Positions 35,013-44,761 of a DNA stretch of 64,000 nt are shown in pieces (within the stretch, counting starts at the first letter, position 1; each line of letters begins with the position of its first letter). The position numbers and the translations under genes were made by a program. The notes below the pieces were generated by a model. That model searched no databases and was not told the origin of the DNA. It saw nothing but the letters and a program-made list of their open reading frames with translations. The DNA comes from Zygnema cylindricum. Its lineage: Eukaryota; Streptophyta; Zygnematophyceae; Zygnematales; Zygnemataceae. The DNA lies in contig JBBHKE010002838.1 in the NCBI GenBank assembly GCA_037447655.1, positions 175,939 to 239,938 on the forward strand, read 5' to 3'.

Positions 35013-36680
35013 ATGGAGGACACACAATTGCAGGTTATCGGCCCACCCTCTAGGGTGCCTACCTTCAATGGATCTGGGTTCATCTATTGGGAAGCCATGA
35101 TGATAGGGGCTTTGTGCAAAAAACGATACCGAGGTATTGTTAGTGGACAAGTGAAACGTCCACCTCAGGGAACTCCACCAAGATTTGGTAGAATAAGATT
35201 TTTTGTAGTAACCTTTGTTGTAGCAGAGGAGGCAGATGATGGGGACACCTGTGTGTCCAAAAAGGGGAAAGAGAAGGAGACGCCTCTTACTCCTATTGCT
35301 CCTATTACCATGGCACCAGGAGCGGCGACCGTGAAGACCGTTGAGAACGACACCCAAACGTGGGAAAAAATCAACATGGCTGCCAAAAAAATCATTCTAA
35401 GACACCTCACTCAGGCTTTGGCAACCCCCCACCTTCACATTTACAAGGCCGAGGAGTTGTGGGTGAGTTTGGTGGAAATCTATAGAGCCGGTACTATTCA
35501 AGAGCCACAGTTGGCCGAACAAAAGTTAGGGAATTATACTTACAAAGGGGGAAAGATGTTAGACTATTTTAATGATCTCTCTTATTTGTATATGGAGATG
35601 GAGAGTGCCACGTGGACAGGTACAATGAAGATGAAAGTTAACACTCTCATCATGAAGTTAATTGACGAGTATGAAAACATAGTGTACGCAGTACAGGAAA
35701 TGAATGACACTTCATGGAAGTGGAACACTATGGTCTGGGTGATACTTGTGCAAAAGAACACAATTAGGATTAGGAGGGGGGAAAAGAGCATCAAAGCTCT
35801 AAATCCAACAGGAAATCGATCGGGGAAGGATCCGAAGAAACCATTCAAAGGAGAGAGAGATGAATCTGGAGGACCGAGGCCCCCAAAGGGTCTTTGTCAT
35901 TTATGCAGAATGCCAGGACACTTCATAGCAAATTTTGTGAAGTTGTCGAAGCTGAGGCTTGAAGAGAACCGTGGTGGGGGTTCTTGCTTAGGGAAGAAGA
36001 AGGCACTTGTTGTCACAAAAGTGAAAGGAGAAACCGCGGACGAGTCCTCTGAGGAGGATGGGGAGCTTCTTCTTGACGAGAGTCTGGAGGAGAAGGAGAC
36101 CCCTCGAAAACAAAAGTGTGCACTCGGAGCAATTCGGGAAAATCCACAAGAAGGATGGATCATCGACTCAGGTGCATCCATGCATATGTGTCGTGATAAA
36201 CACCTCTTTACTAAGCTAAGAAAGATCCCTACTGTAGAGATAGAGTATGGGGATGGGAGAGTGGTTACCAAAGATCTAGTGGGGTCGATAGATATAAAAG
36301 TCTTACTGGAGGATAAGACTTATATACTCACCTTTCCAGATGTAGTTTACATTCCTCAGCTGAGTAAAAATCTTGTCTTTATGTCTGTGTTAGATGACAA
36401 AGAGTTTGATACCTTCACTATAAAGGGAGTCTTTACAGCTAAGTATGGGAATAAAGTCTACTTCAGGGCAGATAAGGGTCGCCAAGGAATGTTTAGCCTT
36501 AACCTCAGTAATGAAAAGAAGAATGCTTACTATGTTGGTGTTCCAAAGTTGACAATTTGGCAAAAGTGGTTGGGGCATGTGCATTTTGATAGGCTGAGGG
36601 AAATGAAGAAGCTTGGTGTAGTAGAAGGCATTCAGTTTGGGGATAATGAAATGGTGGATGATTGTAGTGGGTGTGCCTAA
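35013..36680 (+). CDS. E9 gag-protease-integrase N-terminus, open 555-codon frame
   Basis: The longest open copia gag frame here. The ATG lies 20 bp inside the LTR (MEDTQLQ), and the frame crosses the primer site as VIGPPSRVP. Residues ~75-110 are Pro/Lys-rich. The gag core at ~125-240 has AAKKIILRHLTQAL, AEELWVSLVEIYRAGT and YTYKGGKMLDYFNDLS. The zinc knuckle at ~295-308 reads CHLCRMPGHFIANF, with the last Cys changed to Phe. Protease DSGAS is at ~385-389 and intact. The integrase zinc region begins ~515 as WQKWLGHVHFDRL (first His to Gln) and ends SGCA before TAA (CAA to TAA). Structural and maturation functions; the enzyme half is cut off. Probably not functional alone. Confidence 0.82.
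   Translation: MEDTQLQVIGPPSRVPTFNGSGFIYWEAMMIGALCKKRYRGIVSGQVKRPPQGTPPRFGRIRFFVVTFVVAEEADDGDTCVSKKGKEKETPLTPIAPITMAPGAATVKTVENDTQTWEKINMAAKKIILRHLTQALATPHLHIYKAEELWVSLVEIYRAGTIQEPQLAEQKLGNYTYKGGKMLDYFNDLSYLYMEMESATWTGTMKMKVNTLIMKLIDEYENIVYAVQEMNDTSWKWNTMVWVILVQKNTIRIRRGEKSIKALNPTGNRSGKDPKKPFKGERDESGGPRPPKGLCHLCRMPGHFIANFVKLSKLRLEENRGGGSCLGKKKALVVTKVKGETADESSEEDGELLLDESLEEKETPRKQKCALGAIRENPQEGWIIDSGASMHMCRDKHLFTKLRKIPTVEIEYGDGRVVTKDLVGSIDIKVLLEDKTYILTFPDVVYIPQLSKNLVFMSVLDDKEFDTFTIKGVFTAKYGNKVYFRADKGRQGMFSLNLSNEKKNAYYVGVPKLTIWQKWLGHVHFDRLREMKKLGVVEGIQFGDNEMVDDCSGCA
35033..35047 (+). promoter_or_regulatory. Primer binding site of E9
   Basis: GGTTATCGGCCCACC directly after the LTR CA, 14 of 15 matches to the half-tRNA-iMet site, and inside the gag open frame. 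Confidence 0.8.
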
Positions 36681-39386
36681 GGTCAGGCTCACAGACTCTC
36701 TTTTCCCAAAGCCGCCACATAAAGGGGTGAGAAAAAGCTATATTTGGTCCACACAAATATATGGGGACATGCAAAAGTACCTTCGGTCGGAGGGAAGAGG
36801 TTTATGTTGACAATAATCGATGACTGGTCTAGATACTCTAGAGTCTACTTCCTTAAAACAAAGTCTGAAACACCAACTTACTTTAAAGAATATAAAGCAT
36901 GGAGTGAGAAGTTTCATGGAACCCCCATTAAGAGAATAAAAAGTGATATATGGGGGAATATACCTCTAACCATTTTGAGGAATATATGAGAGATGAGGGA
37001 ATTCAGCACTAGAAAACCGTACCATATACCCCAAAACAAAATGGGGTAGCTGATAGGTTGAACCAAACACTAAGAGATAGTGTATGTTGTATGTTGGCTG
37101 ACAAGAAAACAGGAAAGAGATTTTGGGCAGAAGCCACGAAGTGTGCCAACTACATTAAGAATAGAGTCCTAACCTCAGCCGTAAATGGAATGACACCTTA
37201 TGAGAGATGGGTTGGAGGAAACCAAATGTCTCTCACCTCAAAGTGTTCGGTAGCCAAGTTTGACACGGACAGGAAAAACTGGAAACTAGATCTTAAGGGA
37301 AAACCTGGATATTTTGTAAGATACGATGAGGATGTCAATGGATATACAGTCTATGACTTAGAAAAGAAAGATTTCATTCTAGTCAAACACCTACATGTCA
37401 TGGATGAAGGGAAGTCATTTGATCCCTTCAAATATACCAAGAATATAAGAATCGGATTTGAGTCCAAAAGTGAGGAGAACTCGGTCGTTCCTGAAAGGGA
37501 CATGAGTGAAATAGTGATTGTAGATTCAGCAGAGATCTAAGAAACAAAAGATCCATCGGAAACCTCACATATTCCTATGGACGTCGATGAGATAGAAGAG
37601 AAAGAACCACAACTGGGTTCCATAGATAGGGGAGCCGATGAGACAGTTAGGAGAAATCCAAGACTTCCCTCCATTTCGGCTTCCGAGTTTAAGGGAGGGA
37701 GAAGGAGCAGCAAAAAAAAACAAGAGAAACAAGCCGCTCATAAGGTAACTAAGCTATCTCACCCAGATGAGCCTTAGTCATACTCAAAGACAGTGAACAG
37801 TCCGCAGAAAGATAGATGGAATAGAACCATAAATGATGAGATGGCCTCCATCATGGAAGCAAATACTTGGGTACTAGCGGACTGTCCTCCGGTCACAAAA
37901 CCGATTGGCTGCAAATGGGTGTTTAAACTAAAACTGAACCAAGATCATACCATTGAGAGATATAAGGCTCGATTGGTAGCAAAAGGGTTCACCCAGAAGG
38001 AGGGGATTGACTATGAGGAGACTTTTGCTCCTGTTGTTCAATTCCCATCATAAAGAATTCTTCTTAGTCTAGCAGCAGCGGAAGACATGGAAATACACCA
38101 GATGGATATTAAGACTGCCTTTCTTAATGGTGAGTTAGAGGAAGAAGTTTTCATGAGGCTATCAGAGGGGTTCATGGAGGAAGGAGAAGAGAGCAAAGTG
38201 GCTCATAAAGTCTTTACATTAACTAAAGCAAGCTCCTCGACAGTGGAATAACAAACTAGATGAGTTTCTCACTGGTTTGGGATATATCACGATGAGCTCT
38301 GACCATTCTATCTATATGTTTGAAGATGAGAATAGTGTGATTTTTATTGCAATTTATGTGGATAATTTGATGGTGTTAAGTAAGTCTTTGGAAATGATTA
38401 ATAAGTTAAAGAAAGATCTTAGAAGCACATTTGATATGAAGGATTTAGGGGAAGCAAGATATATTTTGGGAATCCAAATGGAGCGAGATAGGGTGAAAAA
38501 GATTATCAGAATTACTCAAAAAGATGCAATACGTAATATGCTTGAGATTTCCACATGGAAAAGGCAAACACTTGTACCACTCCTATGGACTTGAAGAAAG
38601 TAAGTGATGGGAGTGTAGGAGGAGTGATAATTTTAGATGATCAGATGAGTCCATAAGAGAAAGTGTTTATGAAGTCTAATGAGTCCAGAGGAGAAAGGGT
38701 TTATGAAGTCTATTCTTTATAAACAAGTCGTAGGAAGTTTGATCTACTTTATGAACTATACAAAGTCGTACATAGCACCAATAGTAGGAGTCCTTAGTAG
38801 AAGTTTTTACAGTCGTAGGAAGAGAGATTGAGAGGCAGCCAAGAGAGTCATGAGATATCTGGTTGGAACCAGAGAATTATGGTTGCATTTGGGAGGGGAG
38901 CACATTGATATCACTACTTATATTGATGCCAAGTATAAGGATGCACCTATGGGAAGATGCACTTCTGGGTATGTGTTGTATGTGGGGGAAGGTGCTTGCT
39001 GTTGGAGCAATAAGCAACAAAAGGTGGTTGCTAAGTCTACTATGGAGGCTGAGTATATGGCCTCTTGTTCTACTGTGAAAGAGTTGATGTCGGTCAAGTC
39101 ATTGTTGTTAGAGCTAGGGTATATGAAGGAGGGAGTGCATGACGTTTTTTGTGATAATTAGGCTGCCATTGAAATTGCAGCGAATGCAAAACATCATTTC
39201 AAAGCTAAACATATGGACATAAGATTGAGCTTCATAAGGGAAAAAGTTGAGGATTAAATTGTAAATCTTCTATATAGGTCTGATGAAGAAATGGTGGCTG
39301 ACATGATGACCAAACCTGTGCCTTCTCTCAAGTTAAAATATTGTAGGGAAAAATGTGGATTGAAAGAAAAGCTAAAATTAGACTAG
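36681..39386 (+). pseudogene. E9 pol remainder (integrase core, RT, RNase H)
   Basis: Continues the E9 polyprotein after the stop. Integrase core: HTNIWGHAKVP (the first catalytic Asp changed to Asn), a frameshift after IKRIKSD, and NGVADRLN (third acidic residue Glu to Asp). Then TAG at 37010 (QH*K), linker DEIEEKEPQ and GGRRSSK, TAG at 37775 (EP*S), [23 protein letters not shown] (written in two parts: GCKWVFK, then [14 protein letters not shown]), box YVDN at 38355-38366, a 34-bp tandem duplication at 38645-38712, RNase H TYIDAKYKD, MEAEYMAS and VFCDN. Ends LKLD with TAG at 39384. Enzymatically dead by several independent changes. Confidence 0.82.
38645..38712 (+). repeat. 34-bp tandem duplication in E9 RT/RNase H
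   Basis: ATGAGTCCATAAGAGAAAGT... at 38645 recurs at 38679 as ATGAGTCCAGAGGAGAAAGG...; both go on to GTTTATGAAGTCTA. Not a multiple of three. Confidence 0.88.
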
Positions 39387-39399
39387 AAAATAAGGGGAG

Positions 39400-40405
39400 T
39401 GTTGAAATCACTAAATTTATAGAGTATTTTCTAGGTCTGAATAGTTAAGTAGAAAATGAAAGAAAATGCGCTGGCAATCTGCCTCCACCTCTTTTCTCTA
39501 TCCCCCATACTTGTTGCAGTCACTTAAGGAGAGAGAGAGAGTAGTGGAGCCATGGATGCCTCAACTCCTTAGGCAGGACTAAAGAGTGACTTAAGTCACT
39601 CTCAACAAAAGGTTGAGTTTGGTCGGACTCGAACCTCTTACTGGAAAAGCGCGGCGTAGCCGTCAGCTCTAGCCAGTATGTCGTAGAAGTCCGTTAAACT
39701 ACATAGGGTTTAATAACTATTTAAATTGTGATATGGTCTTGAAACCGATTAACTAAATTATGAACGAAGGAACATAAAACTGAGTAATATTCAGTGTGAA
39801 CGTTAATTTTGCACGAAACAAATGAATCGGACATTTGTTTTGACAGCTAACATTCAAGGTCGGATTTAATCCTACGCCATATATTGCTGCCGGGATCCCG
39901 GAATGGTCACTTTGGCGTTTATGGACGTGGCATGAATTGGCGCCAGGTGGAGGGATAACATTTGGTCGTAGGAATTTCGAGGAGCGTACGGACGAGTGAA
40001 AGGTTGACACACGTCCACTCAGCGGCCTTTTCGTACACAAGCCGTACACAAAGGACATCTGTCGTAGTACCATTCTGTATTTTACAGTTATGTGATTAGG
40101 TCGTACTATAGTAGATAATGGTTGTAAGAGGGAAGTAGGACTTAGCATAATTTTACACAGTCACCACTCCCTTTTAGAGCTTTGTTTATATCGGCATCTT
40201 TGCTACCTCATAACTTATTGGCTTGTTGGCGATTTTTAGTGATTCTATTTGCTACAGACTCACGGGAGTCTACGCTGCACAAAGATGCAGTAAGATTATC
40301 AATTTGTCCTCTTAGGCAGCAGTGGTTGTGGCTAAAAGTGGGCTAGTTAAAAGCTATCTAGAGGCGTCCTGAATTATGTAGTCCAATGGAGGACACAGAA
40401 TCGCA
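39400..40405 (+). repeat. 3' LTR of E9
   Basis: TGTTGAAATCACTAAATT...CAGAATCGCA, preceded by the purine tract AATAAGGGGAG. B box GGTTCGAGTCC on the minus strand at 39625-39635 with TTTT after it. The ATG near the end starts MEDTES and reads on into flanking gypsy sequence. Confidence 0.87.
39607..39690 (-). promoter_or_regulatory. Antisense tRNA-like unit in E9 3' LTR
   Basis: Minus strand: ACTGGCTAGAGCTGACGGCT, GGTTCGAGTCC (exact B box) and TTTT at 39607-39610. Confidence 0.55.
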
Positions 40406-42628
40406 AGCAGGGCTTACGAGTTGGTAAATGTTTTGGCATCACTCGGTAAGGCTACGGTGGGGGCTGGACTCGTCAGCGTAGACTGGGAAGCAGTAGAGGC
40501 TAAAAGAAGAAATTCGTTGAACACGTGTTGAAACTTATTCGAGAAGCGCGGCGTAGGTCCAGTGGGCTTCTCAATGGGCAGATTACTCACTTCTCCTTGG
40601 ACAGGACCCTACCCCGGAGCACGAGTCCAATAAACCACTTTTATCTCGAGGACGCAACTAGGGATGCCTCCCTCGGAGACTTATCGAGATACTCCTCTTC
40701 AACGGGAAGAGGGGAAAATTACAGGATTTAATGGGAAGGGTTTGGGTGCAGATTCCCGTCCTGGACTTATTGCTTCTCCCCGGGAGGAGCCCAAGTTTGT
40801 CTCGGTAGAGGCCTCATCTGTGGCAAAAGTGTTGTTGGAATTGGGACAGTACAAGATGATTCACATTTCATTGAGATTGGCCACTCCTCATCTATCACCT
40901 CTTTATTCCCAGCCCCCGCGGCCTTAGTGAGACGCAAAAGAAATCCCCGCCGCCTCATCTGGGGTAGCGACGGAAACCTTTGCTGTTTTCGCAATTTTTA
41001 AAACCATCATCCGTGCATATTCACCTCCTCACCGTCGCTCGCCCTCATCTGGCTCTAGAAATCCACCTTCATCCCAATTGGAACGGACTGCTCGCGGACC
41101 TACACCGTATCCGCGGCATGGGCCTCCATCTTCTCCTTTATCTTCATCCACCCGAGGTACTCATTCGAACAGGCACGAATTGAATCTTCCACCTGTCTGA
41201 ACCAGTGGTTGTTCTTGGACACCGATTGAACCAAGGAGGGTCGGACTAAGACCAGCTGGAACCACTGCCCCTCCGGATATATATTCAGCAGCGGAAACTT
41301 CCTCAGTGGGGGAAGGGTCCACCTCTCTCCGAGCATCCCCTTCTACCAAAAGAGGAGACGGTTCACATCCCGAAGATAAGGATCCAAGGGTTATTTCACC
41401 GGCTCAATTTGTCAATCCCAACAAGCCTTCCTTGCCCGAGTTCACCAACCTTGCGGAGGAGGAGAAAGAAATTGGGGACGTAAGGATTTTTACAAGGGAT
41501 AGTTCGGGGATCACATTCTCTGATTTCGAATTGTTGTGGAAATCTTTCACAAAATCCGAGATAAACAGGCATAGAGGAGCGATCCTAGATGACTTTGCGA
41601 CTACACTTTTCTAGATGATGGTCAACTACCTCTACAGGGGGGCTCTGGCGGACTACAAAGAGAGGCATTCCCTTCTATTGGCCCTAAACATCAACATTTT
41701 AGACCCGGTTCTTGACGGAGCAGTCTTGCAGGCGGAATTAGATATGACTGCGGCACCGGATGCTCATGTCACCCTACATTCACAGAAGACATGAAATTAC
41801 AAGCACAAGGGCTAGCTTATGTCAATCAACTTTAGGCTATCCGGGACGCCAAGGCTGCCACCAGGATGGTCGCAAACCCTACACCGTGCACTACTCTTTT
41901 GAACATCTACAGGCTTTTCTACATCGAGAGGAATGAATCTGTTATCAAGGAATTTACGGAATTCCAGTGTCTGAAAAGTGAGACACCACAGACCCTTTTT
42001 AACAGACTGTTAAGCCTTTGTCAAAAGACAAAACTTTCATCCATCAATCTTCTAGTTATGGCCACCAAATATTTCATCGCAGTCCTGAATTCTTTCGGCC
42101 CACGGGGCAGACTGTACTCGACAATTGCATTGCAGGCTAGGCCGGGCCATCCAGGATATCAATCCATGTGCTAAGGAAATTTTGCTCGTCGCCATGAAAC
42201 TTTACGGCCACTTTGTTCATAGTGAAGCAAGGGAAAAAGGGGTAAACAACAAAGCCACGGGATATTTTGCAGGGTTTTTCAGAGAAATGCCTTATGACAA
42301 TGAGGAACCAATGGAACTTTTAGCTTTGCGGAAGCATAAGGGAAAACAAGTGATTCATAGCGGATCAGAACCAACCATGGGGGCGGATGACTGAGTCTTC
42401 TTGTACAATTGTCTGAATTGTCAGCAAACCGGTCATGGGTGGAAGCCCTGCCCACGAAAGCTCAAACCCGAACTTGCCCTAAAGCTAAAGGAATGGGAAA
42501 AAAAGAGAGCTAAAAGGACAAGGAAACAGCAAGAACGGGAAAAAAGGAGGAGGATTGGAAGACAAAAAACCAATAACCAAGGATAATTACCGTCCAACTC
42601 CTTGGTCCAAAACTGCCAAAATGTCATA
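40406..42628 (+). pseudogene. Gypsy H gag
   Basis: Readable pieces in several frames: AYELVNVLASLGKATVGAG at the start, a Pro/Ser-rich middle, then SLPEFTNLAEEEKEIGDV and FTKSEINRHRGAILDDFATT (41306-41614), the capsid-like VIKEFTEFQCLKSETPQTLF (41940-42000), and a final frame 42401-42586 with zinc knuckle CLNCQQTGHGWKPC followed by a strongly basic Lys/Arg tail. The knuckle is intact (C-x2-C-x4-H-x4-C). Several stops (such as 41613, 41794, 42172) and shifts break it. The insertion of F follows 40 bp after the last stop. Confidence 0.7.
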
Positions 42629-43629
42629 TGTTGTTTTTGGAAACCTTTAGTCCTCTCTTTATCTCACTGCTATACTGCCATGCTACGCTAAGTCTGACAT
42701 CGCAGCTGGAAACCTGTAATCCTCTCTATATTTCTTTGTTATGCTGCCATGCTGCGCTGCTCTAATATCACAGCTGCGCTGGTAGAACACCGCAACTATA
42801 GCAGCTTGAGTGAACAACTGCGCTGCTCTAAAGCATCACAGCTGCGCTGGTAGAGCACCGCAGCCATAGCACTTTGTGTGAAGGATGAATTGTAGTAGAC
42901 AAGACTTAGTGTTGTATGTAACTCCAAAGAGAGTACACAAACTTGGTAAACCTCAGGCACATGTGTCGGTCGGTGAGGGAGTTAAGGTTGTTTGATCTAG
43001 ACGACGAAGTACAGATTCCTTTGGGGACCAGATTTACACGTGGAGGTTCATATTCAGTAGGGAATGAATGCCTGGACGGCGGACGGAGTTTGCCGTCATT
43101 CTTGGAAGAGATATATTGACTGCGCCGTCATTTCGGTGAACGAACTTTTGTTGCGCACTTTAGCGGCGGCTAGAGTTAAAGATTGATGTAAATACTTTGT
43201 ACGGCAGACGATGAAGGTTTAGTTTGGTAAATATTTAGTGTACCGGTGGACCACGGTAATTGTGGTACGGTTTAGATCAGTTGTAGGCTCACTTGTATAT
43301 GTAGGACTTATAATATTTTGGAAGCTAGGAATTCTTTGTATGAAAACTGCGAAGCAGTTTTTGGGGTTTTTTGAATTGTAAGATCATTGTGATCTTTTGG
43401 CGGAACTCTGTGAAATTGTGCATGTGTTTTTTTTGGTTTATTTTCTTTATTGTGGCTAATTTTCAGACCTAGTGTGTGTCTGGTTTGCTTGGGACTTCAT
43501 TGTGAAGTTGGTCATTTGTGGGTATTCGTGAGAGTTTCCTCTTTGTACTTTGATTGTGATTATGGCAACTGCTGCTACTGCTGCTGCTTCTTCTTCTTCT
43601 TCAGGGGCACCAGCTGTCTCAAATCAACA
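42629..43629 (+). repeat. 5' LTR of F
   Basis: TGTTGTTTTTGG...AAATCAACA. The last 68 bp code the gag N-terminus (ATG at 43562). Contains GCTGCG/CATAGCAG-type short repeats in U3 and a series of hairpins upstream of the ATG (43343-43508). A different LTR family from E7/E9/G yet with the same gag-in-LTR plan. Confidence 0.88.
43343..43508 (+). promoter_or_regulatory. Series of leader hairpins in F LTR
   Basis: AAAACTGC-GAA-GCAGTTTT (43343-43361), AAGATCA-TTG-TGATCTT (43380-43396), CAGAC...GTCTG (43464-43482) and ACTTCA-TTG-TGAAGT (43494-43508). The third is CAGGC...GCCTG in the fragment at 7827-8490, a paired change. The first is broken in the F 3' LTR. Confidence 0.6.
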
Positions 43630-44761
43630 GGTCAGGGGCCCTCCCTCACGGACCCCGGTGTTTAATGGAGAAAAATATATGCATTGGGCTGATTTGACTA
43701 AATCTTACCTTAAGCAAGTAAAACTGTATGATGTGGTTTTTGGTGTTCTTCCGGATACGGACCCAAAATTTGAAAAGAAAAATGAGGATGCATTACATGT
43801 TCTCAAATTTATTTTTTCAGAAGACTTAAATATGACATATATCCATATCACTACGGCATCTGAATTATGGAAAAGTTTGAGAGAATCTCATGCCATAGCT
43901 ACTAAGCAGAATGAGGTTATAACTGCTGGAAAAATTTGGAATTATAAATATACCGGGGGTGATATGAAATCATACTGTAGTGGTTTGAAACTTTTGTTGT
44001 CGGTAAATGCATGCTCCGGGGGGAATTTTCCTCCCTATCATCAAGCAATGATTTTAATTTGAGGGCTTCCTACTGAATATAAAGGAGCCTCGGAACAGTT
44101 AAAGAGGTTAGAGAAGAGTAGATGGAATATAGCAATAGCCGAAGCTTACATTCTAGAGGAAGAGGGAAATCACATAGCATTGAATGGAGGACATTCAGCA
44201 GTAGCTTACAATGCTCAGACATATAGGCCGGCTGGATTTTTAGGAAATAGGAATTTTACTCCTAATCCGAATTATAAGCAATATGATAGATGTGTCTATT
44301 GTTTTGGTCAAGGTCATGTTTTCCGGCTCTATACGGCATGTATAAAAGCATGTGAAGAAGGAATTTATCGTGCGGGGTGGAAGGTGCGATCGGAGGATTG
44401 ATCACCAAAATTTTCGGCATCAAAACTGCCGGTTAAAAATGCGGCTTTCTTTGCAATCGACGAGATGGAACAAGATAATCCGGCGGGAGAAAAGGACGAT
44501 GTGGTCAGATTTCTGCAATCGGATGACGATGAATTCTTTGCTGTTGCGAAAGATCTCATGGAAGGATCTCAAGAGAACGGGTGGATTATGGATTCCGGGT
44601 GCTCTTCCCACATGTGCGGCAACCGGTCTTACTTCAAAACCCTTACTCCAATTCCCACTCGTCGGATTTATTACGCGGATGACAGCGGTGTGGAGGCAAC
44701 GGCAAAGGGAAGTGTGGAGTTAGCATGTGACATCTCAGATTGTAAAGAGAATCTTACATGA
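43562..44761 (+). pseudogene. Copia F gag and protease
   Basis: ATG at 43562 inside the LTR gives MATAATAAASSSSSGAPAV, then NQQVRGPPSRTPVFNGEKY across the LTR and primer site. The gag core includes ASELWKSLRESH and NYKYTGGDMKSYCSGLKLL. TGA at 44060 replaces a Trp (before GLPTEYKG). The zinc knuckle reads CVYCFGQGHVFRLY, with the last Cys changed to Tyr. A shift near 44400 leads to the frame holding protease: WIMDSGCSSHMC at about 44583-44618, Asp intact. Compared with E9 the gag N-terminus is longer and Ala/Ser-rich. Virus-like-particle protein by family; not translatable as one frame now. Confidence 0.8.
43630..43644 (+). promoter_or_regulatory. Primer binding site of F (diverged)
   Basis: GGTCAGGGGCCCTCC follows CAACA; 12 of 15 positions agree with GGTTATGGGCCCACC, and the translated form is V-R-G-P-P instead of V-M-G-P-P. 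It may have drifted or may pair with a variant tRNA. Confidence 0.6.

Larger units (their letters stand above)
34035..35032 (+). repeat. 5' LTR of E9
   Basis: TGTAGATTTATAGAG...CACAATTGCA. Holds an antisense tRNA-like unit with perfect B box, a G-box (34566-34573), a TATA-like TGTATAATC near 34810, leader hairpins (34883-34917) and the gag ATG (35013). Confidence 0.85.
34035..40405 (+). mobile_element. Copia element E9
   Basis: Complete order LTR, primer site, gag, protease, integrase, RT, RNase H, purine tract, LTR. No target duplication: left flank TAATC (E10 pol), right flank AGCAG (gypsy H gag). So the two sides came together by recombination or deletion after insertion. The 5' LTR lacks about 10 bp after its TG. 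Confidence 0.85.

Noticed and set aside
26830-37777. Reassigned stop codons or nuclear RNA editing to explain frequent TAG
   Set aside because: TGA and TAA also occur, frameshifts abound, and the host-like LTP frame uses ordinary stops; deamination explains it more simply.
34035-40405. E9 as a simple insertion into E10 or H
   Set aside because: The flanks belong to different elements and no 5-bp duplication exists.
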